From contig DATLXN010000012.1 in the NCBI GenBank assembly GCA_035575715.1, positions 371,299-435,298 of the forward strand: 64,000 bases of DNA, in the 5' to 3' direction. This document shows positions 1 through 7,705 of the stretch, piece by piece. How positions within the stretch are numbered: position 1 is the first letter of the stretch; every line of letters begins with the position of its first letter. Under the pieces are notes generated by a model, which saw only the letters and a list, made by a program, of their open reading frames with translations, was not told where the DNA came from and made no database searches. This DNA is from JACCSI01 sp035575715. GTDB taxonomy: Bacteria > Acidobacteriota > Vicinamibacteria > Vicinamibacterales > UBA2999. The translations under genes and the position numbers were made by a program.

Positions 1-23
1 GCCGGTGCGTGCTAATCTGGCTC

Positions 24-58
24 CTCTGGGCCCTGATCCCTGGGCCCTGATGTCTGAT
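24..58. repeat. Heptanucleotide tandem repeat, unit CCCTGAT-like
   Basis: Five consecutive 7-bp units are visible: CTCTGGG, CCCTGAT, CCCTGGG, CCCTGAT and GTCTGAT. The array ends on the TTG start codon of the M48 protease gene. It belongs to the class of short tandem repeats found at many junctions in this window. Confidence 0.7.
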
Positions 59-1218
59 TGAACGAAGACAAAGCCTCCCGATACCACCGCCTGCGCCGCC
101 GCGCCGACCTGCTCGGCACGGTCAGCGCTGCTGCCTTCCTGATCTTCCTGCTTGTCTCCGGTTCCGGCCTCTACCTTCGGGAAATCGGGTCATTCATCGG
201 CGAACCGATTGGCAACGGATTCGAAGAGTACGCGACCGTGGTCGGACTCTCCATCGTCCTCGTTGTTCTCCTGCAACTGATCGATCTGCCCTTTGCCTTC
301 TATCAGGGCTATCGCCTCGAACATCACTACGGTCTGTCGAATCAGACACTTGGCCAATGGATCCGCGACTACCTGAAGGGTGCGCTGTTGTCGCTGGTGC
401 TGGCCGCGGTGGCCGGTTCGATTGTCTACGCGGCGCTCCGCAATGCTCCCAACTGGTGGTGGGCGATCTGCGCTGGCATCTTTGCCGTGGCGCTGGTCGG
501 GCTGGTCCAGCTTGCGCCGGTTCTCCTGCTGCCGTTGTTCTATACCTTCAAGCCACTTGATCGGCCGACATTGGTCGAGCGACTGATGAAGCTCGCCGCA
601 CGAGCGCGCACACGCGTCGGCGGCGTTTATGAATGGGCGCTCAGTGCCCACACTAAGAAAGCGAACGCGGCGTTGGCAGGTATGGGACGGACCCGACGGA
701 TCCTGCTCTCAGACACGCTGCTGGCTGACTATTCAGACGACGAGATTGAAGTAGTGCTGGCGCATGAGTTGTCGCATCACGTGCACCATGATTTATGGCG
801 CGGCATGGCGCTCCAGACCGTACTGATGTTCGTCAGCTTCCTGGCGGCGCACCTGGCGCTGCGGCGGTGGGCCGATCCGCTGGAACTGCGCGGCTTCGAG
901 GATCCGGCAGGCATGCCGCTGTTGCTCCTGGTTGGCGGCGTGTCGTCGTTTCTGTTGGCGCCGTTGGCGAATGCCGCGTCGCGATCCCACGAACGGCGAG
1001 CCGACCGCTACGCACTGGACACGACGCAGCAACCGGCCGCATTCATCTCAGCGATGAAGCGCTTGTCGCAGCAAAACCTTGCCGAAGACCATCCATCACG
1101 GCTGGTGCAGTGGCTCTTTTATTCGCACCCGCCCATTCGTGAACGCATTGATGCAGCGCGCGGCTGGTCGTCATCCGCAGATTACGCAGATCACGCAGAC
1201 CGCAGATTAAACAGATGA
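58..1218 (+). CDS. M48 family metalloprotease (CAAX prenyl protease-like, Ste24/HtpX type)
   Basis: A 386-residue membrane zinc endopeptidase of the M48 family. Several hydrophobic segments precede the zinc motif HELSH (His236, Glu237, His240). The third ligand is probably Glu312 in the later SHERRAD segment. An N-terminal membrane region, a loop before HExxH and a further membrane segment between the zinc-binding parts is the Ste24/CAAX protease architecture. The start used is TTG at 58, directly after a heptamer array and without a clear Shine-Dalgarno sequence, so the exact start is uncertain. The last residues (SADYADHADRRLNR) are encoded by a 9-bp tandem repeat that runs through the stop codon, so the tail is probably not conserved. 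Physiological substrates cannot be read from the sequence. Confidence 0.88.
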   Translation: MNEDKASRYHRLRRRADLLGTVSAAAFLIFLLVSGSGLYLREIGSFIGEPIGNGFEEYATVVGLSIVLVVLLQLIDLPFAFYQGYRLEHHYGLSNQTLGQWIRDYLKGALLSLVLAAVAGSIVYAALRNAPNWWWAICAGIFAVALVGLVQLAPVLLLPLFYTFKPLDRPTLVERLMKLAARARTRVGGVYEWALSAHTKKANAALAGMGRTRRILLSDTLLADYSDDEIEVVLAHELSHHVHHDLWRGMALQTVLMFVSFLAAHLALRRWADPLELRGFEDPAGMPLLLLVGGVSSFLLAPLANAASRSHERRADRYALDTTQQPAAFISAMKRLSQQNLAEDHPSRLVQWLFYSHPPIRERIDAARGWSSSADYADHADRRLNR

Positions 1219-1227
1219 CGCAGATAC
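1176..1227. repeat. 9-bp tandem repeat CGCAGATTA overlapping the end of the M48 gene
   Basis: Units read CGCAGATTA, CGCAGATCA, CGCAGAC (short), CGCAGATTA, AACAGATGA, CGCAGATAC. The first part encodes the M48 protease C-terminus, the stop codon lies in unit five, and the array fills most of the spacer to the next gene. Confidence 0.75.
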
Positions 1228-1239
1228 AGGCAACCAAAG

Positions 1240-2151
1240 ATGACTGATATGAGATTCGCCTTGTGCGCAGTGGTGCTCATGACTCTCGGCGCGATGCACG
1301 CGCAAACGCCGCGAAAAACTAACGTCGCCCATCGCGGCGCATCCGCCTATGCACCGGAACACACGTTGTCGTCCTATCGCCTGGCCCTGGCACAGGGCGC
1401 TGACTTCGTCGAGCAAGATCTCGCGGTCACCAAGGACGGCGTGCTCATCTGTCTGCATGACCCGACCCTCGATCGCACAACCAATGTCGAAGACATCTAC
1501 CCGGATCGCTCGACCACAGTGACTTGGGAGGGCAAGACCGTCAGATCATGGCTGGCCAATGATTTCACCCTCGCCGAAATCAAGAAGCTCGACGCCGGTT
1601 CCTGGTTCGACAAGAAGTTCGCTGGTGAGCGCATCCCGACCTTCGACGAAGCCGTGACGTTGATCAAAGGCAACGCGGGGATGTTCCCGGAGTTGAAAAC
1701 GCCCGAGGTGTATCAAGGACGCGTCGACTTCGAAGCCGTCGTGGCCGCCGCACTCGACAAACATCAGCTGCGCGGAGCCAAGGCCGATCCGAAGACGCCG
1801 ATCATTCTGCAGACCTTCAGTGAATCGAGTGCCAGGAAACTGGCGGCGATGAAGATCGGCGTGCCGGTGGTGCTGTTGTTGAACAACGGCAAGGGCTGGG
1901 AGACCGCGGCCAGGGTCAAGGAATGGAAGCCGTTCGTGCAGGGAATCGGACCGGCCAAAGGCATCATTGAAGCCAATCCCGACCTGGTCAAGTGGGCCCA
2001 TGCCGAAGGGATGACGGTGGTGCCGTACACCTTCCGCTCGTCGGGAACCGGCAAGTTCCCGAACGTGAAAGCGGAGATGGAACACTTTCTCTACACGCTG
2101 GGCGTCGACGGAGTCTTCACCGACAACCCTGATCAGTTCCCGAGACGATAG
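1240..2151 (+). CDS. Glycerophosphodiester phosphodiesterase, secreted
   Basis: A 303-residue GDPD-family TIM-barrel enzyme that hydrolyses glycerophosphodiesters to glycerol 3-phosphate and an alcohol. An N-terminal signal peptide (MRFALCAVVLMTLGAMHA) points to export. The family signature begins at VAHRGASAYAPEHTL, where His and Arg of HRG are catalytic or metal-related. It continues with DFVEQDLAVTKDGVL and the second catalytic His in HDPTLDRTT. The C-terminal GVDGVFTDNPDQF is the usual closing motif that places the last phosphate-binding strand. Length fits periplasmic GlpQ-like enzymes. It lies 21 bp after the M48 gene in the same orientation, with repeat sequence in between. The start could also be the second ATG at 1249. 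Confidence 0.93.
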   Translation: MTDMRFALCAVVLMTLGAMHAQTPRKTNVAHRGASAYAPEHTLSSYRLALAQGADFVEQDLAVTKDGVLICLHDPTLDRTTNVEDIYPDRSTTVTWEGKTVRSWLANDFTLAEIKKLDAGSWFDKKFAGERIPTFDEAVTLIKGNAGMFPELKTPEVYQGRVDFEAVVAAALDKHQLRGAKADPKTPIILQTFSESSARKLAAMKIGVPVVLLLNNGKGWETAARVKEWKPFVQGIGPAKGIIEANPDLVKWAHAEGMTVVPYTFRSSGTGKFPNVKAEMEHFLYTLGVDGVFTDNPDQFPRR

Positions 2152-2180
2152 AGCGGAGACGAGTTCCTTTGAACTGACAA

Positions 2181-2525
2181 CTATCGTGGATGCACCACCA
2201 ACGTGCCCTTCATCTCCCGACACAGTGGATCGCGCGTGAGGTTGCAATAAAAGGTGAAGGTCCCCGCCTGGCCGGCGCGGAATTCGAAGACGCTGGTCTT
2301 CTTGCTGCCAATGCGCCGGATGATCCGGTAGGCATCAATCGCAAAGCTATACGTCCGGTCTTCGCTGGTCAGTGAGAGGCGCACCAGATCGTCCTGGGCG
2401 ACTTCGATGCGGTTGGGGATGAACTGATGGTCGCGCGCGGTAATGGTGATCTCGCGCCGATTGGGCGTCTGATCCTGGGCGGCGGCCAGCGTCGACGCCA
2501 GCGCCGCCAAGATCAGCAACCTCAT
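2181..2525 (-). CDS. Secreted cupredoxin-domain protein
   Basis: The start is placed at the ATG at 2525, directly before a signal peptide (MRLLILAALASTLAAA). A longer frame upstream is translated from a heptamer repeat and is rejected. About 115 residues remain, forming a single cupredoxin-like beta sandwich: ITARDHQFIPNRIEV early, FRAGQAGTFTFYC later, and MKGTLVV at the end. A normal mononuclear copper site has Cys, His and Met near the C-terminus. Here the loop reads FYCNLTRDPLCREMKG, with two Cys and a Met but no His between them, so copper binding is uncertain. It is convergent with the GDPD gene and lies just downstream of pnp. Confidence 0.8.
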   Translation of the reverse strand: MRLLILAALASTLAAAQDQTPNRREITITARDHQFIPNRIEVAQDDLVRLSLTSEDRTYSFAIDAYRIIRRIGSKKTSVFEFRAGQAGTFTFYCNLTRDPLCREMKGTLVVHPR

Positions 2526-2526
2526 C

Positions 2527-2568
2527 GCACTAAGCACTAAGCACTCAGCACGTAGCACCCAGCACTTT
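2527..2568. repeat. Heptanucleotide tandem repeat GCACTAA between pnp and the cupredoxin gene
   Basis: Six 7-bp units are seen: GCACTAA twice, then GCACTCA, GCACGTA, GCACCCA and GCACTTT. The array fills the whole spacer and its last bases overlap the pnp stop codon. Confidence 0.8.
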
Positions 2569-4801
2569 ATTCCCGTCGCGGCCCGCGACCCCGACCTCGG
2601 TCGCGCCCGCCACCGTCACGACCGCCACCGCCTTCACGGCCACCGGCGGCCGCGCCGGCTTCCTGGCCGGCAGCGTCACCCGCTTCGCCTTCCGCTTTTT
2701 CCGGCGGCGCGGTGCCTTCGTCAGGAGAGAGCAACGCCTTGCGCGACAGACGAATCTTGCCGGTCGGGTCGATCGCAATGACCTTGACCAGCACCTGCTG
2801 GCCTTCCTTCAGCTCGTCGCGCACATCCTTGACGCGGTAATTCGCGATCTCGGAAACGTGGAGCAAGCCGTCGGTGCCCTGCATGATCTCGACGAACGCA
2901 CCGAAGTCGGTGATCCGTTGAACCTTGCCGAGATAGGTCTTGTTGAGTTCCGCTGTGGCGGTCAGCTCTTGAATCATGCCGATCGCCTTGGCCGCGGCCG
3001 CTTCGTCCGACGACGCGACATTGACCCGGCCATCGTCTTCGACATCGATCTTGACGCCGGTCTTTTCGATGATGCTGCGGATCATCTTGCCGCCTGGTCC
3101 GATGACGTCGCGGATCTTGTCGACCGGGATCTTGATGCTGACGATGCGCGGGGCGTAGGCCGACATGTTGGTGCGGGTGTTAGGCAGCATCTCGAGCATC
3201 TTGTCGAGAATGTGCAGGCGGCCGGTCCGGGCCTGGGTCAGCGCGGCGCGCATGATCTCAGCCGAGATACCGGTGACCTTGATGTCCATCTGCAGCGCGG
3301 TGATGCCCTGCGCGGTGCCGGTGACCTTGAAATCCATGTCACCGTAGTGGTCTTCGGCGCCGGCAATGTCGCTGAGGACGGCATACTTGCCGGTTTTCTC
3401 ATCGAGGATCAGGCCCATCGCCACACCGGCGACCGGCGCCTTGATCGGCACACCGGCATCCATCATCGCCAGCGAGCCGCCGCAGACAGAGGCCATCGAC
3501 GAGCTGCCGTTGGATTCGAGGATGTCAGAGACGATGCGGACGGTATAGGGGAACTCTTCTTCGGTCGGCATCATCGGCGCGAGCGCGCGCTCGGCGAGGG
3601 CGCCGTGACCAATTTCGCGACGGCCGGGGCCGCGCATGAACTGAACTTCACCGACCGAGAAGGGCGGGAAGTTGTAGTGGAGCATGAAGCGCTTCCACAC
3701 TTCGCCGTCGACGGATTCAATTTTCTGCTGATCGTCGGCGGTGCCGAGGGTGGCGGTGACCAGCGCCTGGGTTTCGCCGCGGGTGAAGACCGCCGACCCG
3801 TGGACCCGCGGCAGCACGCCGAGCTCGATCCAGATCGGGCGGATTTCGTCGAACTTGCGACCGTCGAGGCGCACATTGCGGTCGAGAATTTCGCCGCGCA
3901 GGACTTTCTCCTGCAGCGCCTTGAAGATTCCCTTGGCTTCGCCCTTGCGGCTCAGCTGATCGTCCGGCAACGACGACAGCACGCTGGCCATCACCTCGTC
4001 GACGGTGCCGTAGTTTTCGAGCTTGTCCTTGATGCGCATCGCTTCGGTCAGAGGCGCGAGCGCCTTGCCCTCGATGAACTTCTCGAAGTCTGCGTCGGAC
4101 TTCACTTCCGGCTTGCTCAGCTTCTTGCGGCCAGCTTCTTTGGCGAGCGCGTCGATGCCTTCACACAGCTGCTTGATCGCGACGTGCGCGGCCTCGAGCG
4201 CCTGGATGGCTTCTTCTTCCGTGACTTCCTTGGCCCCGGCCTCGACCATCACGATGCCGTCCATGGTCCCGGCGACCACCAGATCGAGCCGGCTCAGCTT
4301 GCGCTGGGCAAACGTCGGGTTGATGATGTATTCGCCGTCGACGAGGCCGACGCGCACACCGGCGAGCGTTTTCTCGAAGGGCATCTCCGACAGTGCGAGT
4401 GCCGCGGACGCGCCGGTGATCGCCAGCACATCGCCGTCATTTTCGGTGTCAGCCGAGATCACGAACGCGATGATTTGCGTTTCGTAATGCCAGCCGGCGG
4501 GGAACAGCGGACGCACCGGCCGATCAATGCAGCGGCTGGTCAGCACTTCCTTTTCCGTCGCCTTGCCTTCGCGCTTGAAGAACCCGCCCGGGATTCGCCC
4601 CGAGGCATAGGTGTATTCGCGGTAATCAACGGTCAACGGTAGGAAATCGATGCCCTCGCGGGGGCTGCTGGAATGACAGGCCGTCACCAGCACCATCGTG
4701 TCGCCCTGACGGACGATGACGGAACCGTCGGCCTGCTTGGCCAGTTTGCCGGTCTCTAGTGACAGGGTGTGCTGGCCGACTTGAATCTCTCGCTTGTGCA
4801 T
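2567..4801 (-). CDS. pnp: Polyribonucleotide nucleotidyltransferase (PNPase)
   Basis: A 744-residue 3'-5' phosphorolytic exoribonuclease of RNA turnover and the degradosome. It has two RNase PH domains separated by a helical domain, then a KH domain (IPVDKIRDVIGPGGKMIRSI) and an S1 domain (YLGKVQRITDFGAFVEI). The second RNase PH core carries RREIGHGALAERAL and the ICGGSLA-type region (MASVCGGSLAMMDAGVPI). Length matches the family plus a disordered C-terminal tail of about 60 residues rich in Glu, Ala, then Gly, Arg and Asp, which resembles RNA-binding or partner-binding tails. It is the last gene of the rimP-nusA-infB-rbfA-nrnA-truB-rpsO-pnp group. A long hairpin between rpsO and pnp is a plausible processing site. 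Confidence 0.98.
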   Translation of the reverse strand: MHKREIQVGQHTLSLETGKLAKQADGSVIVRQGDTMVLVTACHSSSPREGIDFLPLTVDYREYTYASGRIPGGFFKREGKATEKEVLTSRCIDRPVRPLFPAGWHYETQIIAFVISADTENDGDVLAITGASAALALSEMPFEKTLAGVRVGLVDGEYIINPTFAQRKLSRLDLVVAGTMDGIVMVEAGAKEVTEEEAIQALEAAHVAIKQLCEGIDALAKEAGRKKLSKPEVKSDADFEKFIEGKALAPLTEAMRIKDKLENYGTVDEVMASVLSSLPDDQLSRKGEAKGIFKALQEKVLRGEILDRNVRLDGRKFDEIRPIWIELGVLPRVHGSAVFTRGETQALVTATLGTADDQQKIESVDGEVWKRFMLHYNFPPFSVGEVQFMRGPGRREIGHGALAERALAPMMPTEEEFPYTVRIVSDILESNGSSSMASVCGGSLAMMDAGVPIKAPVAGVAMGLILDEKTGKYAVLSDIAGAEDHYGDMDFKVTGTAQGITALQMDIKVTGISAEIMRAALTQARTGRLHILDKMLEMLPNTRTNMSAYAPRIVSIKIPVDKIRDVIGPGGKMIRSIIEKTGVKIDVEDDGRVNVASSDEAAAAKAIGMIQELTATAELNKTYLGKVQRITDFGAFVEIMQGTDGLLHVSEIANYRVKDVRDELKEGQQVLVKVIAIDPTGKIRLSRKALLSPDEGTAPPEKAEGEAGDAAGQEAGAAAGGREGGGGRDGGGRDRGRGRGPRRE

Positions 4802-4849
4802 AAAGCCTCGAATGGGGTCACGTTCCCCGGGTGCGGATTGGATGGTAAT

Positions 4850-4950
4850 CAGTGGTCAGTCGTCAGTGGTCAGTCGTCAGTGGCCGGTTCAACACCGCGC
4901 GGACGAGTCGACGGTCAGACTGACGACTGACCACCGACGACTGGTCACTG
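4850..4950 (-). repeat. Long inverted repeat built of heptamers between rpsO and pnp
   Basis: The left arm (4850-4883) is CAGTGGT/CAGTCGT heptamers. The right arm (4918-4950) is heptamers of the complementary type. Aligned as reverse complements, 29 of the first 33 positions pair, with a loop of about 35 nt. On the rpsO-pnp transcript this gives one long hairpin that starts two bases after the rpsO stop. In E. coli the same junction carries an RNase III-cleaved hairpin that controls pnp; a similar role here is inference. Confidence 0.75.
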
Positions 4951-4952
4951 CC

Positions 4953-5222
4953 TTACTTACGGATGCCGAGCCGCTTAATCAGCTCTGCGTAACGATCGGT
5001 GCTCTTGCTCTTGAGGTAATCGAGCAAACGGCGGCGCTGCCCGACAAGCTTGAGCAGCCCGCGGCGCGAATGGTGATCTTTTGCGTGGGTCTTGAAGTGT
5101 TCGGTCAGGTAATTGATGCGTTCGCTGAGAATCGCGACTTGAACTTCGGGTGAGCCGGTGTCCTTGTCGTGCGTCCGGTAATCGCCGATCAGCGAGTATT
5201 TTCTGTCTTTGGTCAGTGCCAC
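4953..5222 (-). CDS. rpsO: 30S ribosomal protein S15
   Basis: S15 binds 16S rRNA in the platform of the small subunit. The conserved core is present: DTGSPEVQVAIL, HFKTHAKDHHSRRGLL, QRRRLLDYLK and the ending LIKRLGIRK. The start is GTG at 5222, which gives MALTKDRK and 89 residues, the exact family length. A GGAGG Shine-Dalgarno lies 5 nt before this GTG. The alternative GTG at 5234 would add four residues and put the Shine-Dalgarno inside the gene, so it is rejected. It sits in the usual place between truB and pnp. Confidence 0.97.
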   Translation of the reverse strand: MALTKDRKYSLIGDYRTHDKDTGSPEVQVAILSERINYLTEHFKTHAKDHHSRRGLLKLVGQRRRLLDYLKSKSTDRYAELIKRLGIRK

Positions 5223-5297
5223 GATGTCCTCCACGCACGGCCCAGTCTGAAGTGACCAAGCCGCCGTATACGGCGAGTTTTGAGTCGCCGAGAATCT

Positions 5298-6212
5298 TTA
5301 ATTGTAGCTGAAGATCACCGACGGGTGCAAAAAACCGGGCATTTTTGATGGTTCGGCGAGGCCAACCATCTTTCCGTCGGGCCCAAGGAGCCGGGTGAGC
5401 GGAGGGATCACCGCAAGCGGCGAACGCAGCTCCCGTGGACCCAGTTCACGCCCATTTATCGCCCAGCGCACCCCCTCCGAGGTTAAGGTCGCCTCGGGAA
5501 TGTCGTGGAGCAAGGTCTCGACCGGCTGAATCTGCGCGCGCAACTCGGCACGAGGGGCCGTGACCAGCGCTTCGAAGAGCACCGCGTCCCCCAGCCGGAA
5601 ACCTGCGGCTTCGGTGCGAACCAGGCCGTCGAGGATGGCGCCGGGGCCCAGCGCCTGGCCGATGTCGTGGGCCAGCGCGCGGACGTAAAAACCGGCGGAG
5701 CAGCGGATCCGCACGGTCGCGCGCGGCGCCTCGAAGCTCACCAGTTCAAGGGCGTGTGCGGTGACGCTGACCGACGCAGGTTGAATCGGTTTGCCTTCAC
5801 GCGCCCGCGTGTACGAACGCTCGCCGTCGACCATCTTCGCGGAGTAGAGCGGTGGCGCCTGTTGGTGGGTGCCAGTGGATTGCCGCAGTGCCCATTCCAC
5901 CGCGTCGCGGGTCGGCACGTGGTCGCTTTCGCTCAGGACCGTGCCCGCCGCATCGTAGGTGTCGGTGACGACGCCAAAAAGAATCGTCGCGAGATATTCC
6001 TTGTCCGATCCGGTGAGGTGCTGCGCCAGCCGCGTCGCCTGGCCGAGCACCAGCGGCAGCACGCCAGACGCCTGCGGATCGAGCGTGCCGGTGTGGCCGA
6101 TCCGGCTGATGCCAAGCGATCGCCGCGCACAGGCCACCACGTCATGTGAGGTTGGGCCGACCGGCTTGTGGACGACGAGGACGCCGTGGAGTTCTTCCTG
6201 GTGCACGGTCAA
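5298..6212 (-). CDS. truB: tRNA pseudouridine(55) synthase
   Basis: A 304-residue enzyme that isomerises U55 in the T-loop of tRNAs. The N-terminus carries VHKPVGPTSHDVV. The catalytic Asp is in GHTGTLDPQASGVLPL, followed by KEYLATILFG and TDTYDAAG, all diagnostic of TruB. The C-terminal part (residues about 220-300) corresponds to the PUA-like region. It lies between nrnA and rpsO; the 39-bp gap to nrnA holds half of a 9-bp repeat hairpin. Confidence 0.97.
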   Translation of the reverse strand: MTVHQEELHGVLVVHKPVGPTSHDVVACARRSLGISRIGHTGTLDPQASGVLPLVLGQATRLAQHLTGSDKEYLATILFGVVTDTYDAAGTVLSESDHVPTRDAVEWALRQSTGTHQQAPPLYSAKMVDGERSYTRAREGKPIQPASVSVTAHALELVSFEAPRATVRIRCSAGFYVRALAHDIGQALGPGAILDGLVRTEAAGFRLGDAVLFEALVTAPRAELRAQIQPVETLLHDIPEATLTSEGVRWAINGRELGPRELRSPLAVIPPLTRLLGPDGKMVGLAEPSKMPGFLHPSVIFSYN

Positions 6213-6221
6213 ATCAAATGC

Positions 6222-6284
6222 AACACGAAGTTCACGAAGAGCACGAAGCCATTAAATCTTCGTGTCCTTCGTGTGCTTCGTGTT
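6222..6284. repeat. 9-bp repeats forming an inverted repeat at the nrnA-truB junction
   Basis: The left arm (6222-6248) is built of ACGAAGNNC units and the right arm (6258-6284) of the complementary TTCGTGTNN units. A 9-nt loop (6249-6257) holds the nrnA stop codon. The two 27-nt arms are largely complementary. The right arm encodes the last residues of NrnA (TNTKHTKDTKI), so the gene end is repeat-derived. Confidence 0.75.
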
Positions 6285-7238
6285 GGTTTCTACGGCGCTG
6301 GTGATGAGCGTTAAAAAAACTTTCTGCAGCAGCGCCAGTTCGCCGGTCGCTGAACAGCCCGCAGCATTCTTGTGACCACCGCCGCCGTGCGCTCGCGCGA
6401 TCGCGCCGACGTCGATGTCACCCTTCGAGCGCATGCTGATGCGCCAGTCGTCAGCATCCGCTTCCTTGAAGAACACCACGGCTTCGATGTCTTTCACGCT
6501 GAGCGGGAAGTTGATAATGCCATCGGTGTCGTCGTAGGAGCCGCCAGCCGCGGCGGCAATGTCCTTGGTGATCGTCAGCACCGCGACACGGCCCGAGTCG
6601 TCGAGCTGCATATTGTTCAACACCGAGCCGAAGATCTTGACCCGACCCAATGTGCTGCTGTCGTAATGCGTCCGCGCGATCCACTGCGGGTTGGCGCCGG
6701 CTTCAACACAGCGGCGCGCAATCTCAAAGCTGCGCGGCGTGAGATGGGAAAAATGAAACGACCCGGTATCGGTCAGCAGGCCCAGGTAGATGTGCGTCGC
6801 GATATCCGCCGTCAGCCCGACGCCGAGCGCCTCGATCAGCGTGAACACCAACTCGGTGCAGGACGCGGCGCCCTCATCGACCCAATTGATCGCCCCGTAG
6901 TGCGTGTTGCCGATGTGGTGGTCGATATTGAACAGCGGCGATCGCTCGAGTCCGGCGACGCCGGTGCGCTCGACTGAACTGCACTCCATAATGATCGAGC
7001 CGTCGCGTTGTTCGGTGACGGCGCTGGCGATGCGAATCCGATCCACCGCTGGGAACGGTTGCAGGAAGTGTGGCACTGGCGCATCGGTGACAACGTCGGC
7101 ACGTTTGTCGATCGCCTCCAGCGCCAGCGCCAGGCCGACCGACGAACCAATCGCGTCGCCGTCAGGCCGCTGATGCGAGGCGAGAAAAAAGGACTGGCCG
7201 GATCTGATCTGCGAGACCAGCCGCGCGAGTTCAGACAC
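6252..7238 (-). CDS. nrnA: DHH/DHHA1 phosphoesterase, NrnA-like oligoribonuclease/pAp phosphatase
   Basis: A 328-residue protein that probably degrades nano-RNAs from the 5' or 3' end and dephosphorylates pAp. The DHH catalytic motifs are visible: SHQRPDGDAIGS (motif I), NIDHHIGNTHYG (DHH motif), LTDTGSFHFSH, and the DHHA1 glycine signature HGGGGHKNAAG near the C-terminus. The genomic slot between rbfA and truB is the classic place for nrnA in many phyla. It overlaps the end of rbfA by 8 bp, which suggests translational coupling. The final 11 residues come from a 9-bp repeat and are probably dispensable. Confidence 0.93.
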   Translation of the reverse strand: MSELARLVSQIRSGQSFFLASHQRPDGDAIGSSVGLALALEAIDKRADVVTDAPVPHFLQPFPAVDRIRIASAVTEQRDGSIIMECSSVERTGVAGLERSPLFNIDHHIGNTHYGAINWVDEGAASCTELVFTLIEALGVGLTADIATHIYLGLLTDTGSFHFSHLTPRSFEIARRCVEAGANPQWIARTHYDSSTLGRVKIFGSVLNNMQLDDSGRVAVLTITKDIAAAAGGSYDDTDGIINFPLSVKDIEAVVFFKEADADDWRISMRSKGDIDVGAIARAHGGGGHKNAAGCSATGELALLQKVFLTLITSAVETNTKHTKDTKI

Positions 7239-7686
7239 TCTCGGGCTTTTCGGGTGCGGGAGATTCAGCCGGTTCGGCCGCAGTGGCGCCGTCCGACGTC
7301 GGCGCGGCGCCGTCGATCGGCTCGATCGCGCGCGCTTCTTCTTCCTTCTTCAACTCGAACAGGATCTCTTCGACCCGCGTCTGATCCGCCGCCGCCTGAT
7401 CGAAGGTGAAGGTGACTTCCGGCGAGCGGCGCAGCGACATGCGTTGGCTGAGCAAATGCCGGACATAGGCGGCGGCGCGGGTCAGCGCTTTTTCAGTCTG
7501 CTTCCGTTGCGTGGGGTCGCCGAGGATGGTCCAGTAGACCCGCGCCAGTGACAGATCGGCGGTGACTTTGACACGCGTGACCGTCACGAGGCCGACCCCG
7601 GGGTCGGCCACCTCAGTCGCGAGAATCTGGCTGACCTCCTCGCGAATCTGCTCGCTGACCCGCTCGACCCGATGAGATAAGGGCAT
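7231..7686 (-). CDS. rbfA: 30S ribosome-binding factor A
   Basis: A KH-fold assembly factor that binds immature 30S subunits. The start is put at the ATG at 7686 (MPLSHRVERVSEQIREEVSQIL), where homology begins and 19 bp after the infB stop. A longer frame reaching into infB is rejected. The core motif DPGVGLVTVTRVKVTADLSLARVY is typical. The family is usually 110-130 residues; this product has about 151, with a Glu/Ala/Pro-rich tail after the KH domain that overlaps nrnA. Confidence 0.94.
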   Translation of the reverse strand: MPLSHRVERVSEQIREEVSQILATEVADPGVGLVTVTRVKVTADLSLARVYWTILGDPTQRKQTEKALTRAAAYVRHLLSQRMSLRRSPEVTFTFDQAAADQTRVEEILFELKKEEEARAIEPIDGAAPTSDGATAAEPAESPAPEKPESV

Positions 7687-7705
7687 ACCTGGACTGATGC
7701 GACTT

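Noticed and set aside
2858..4642. A 594-codon open frame on the plus strand opposite pnp
   Set aside because: It is the mirror of a long GC-rich gene; pnp is certain, and this frame has no recognisable domain or start signal.
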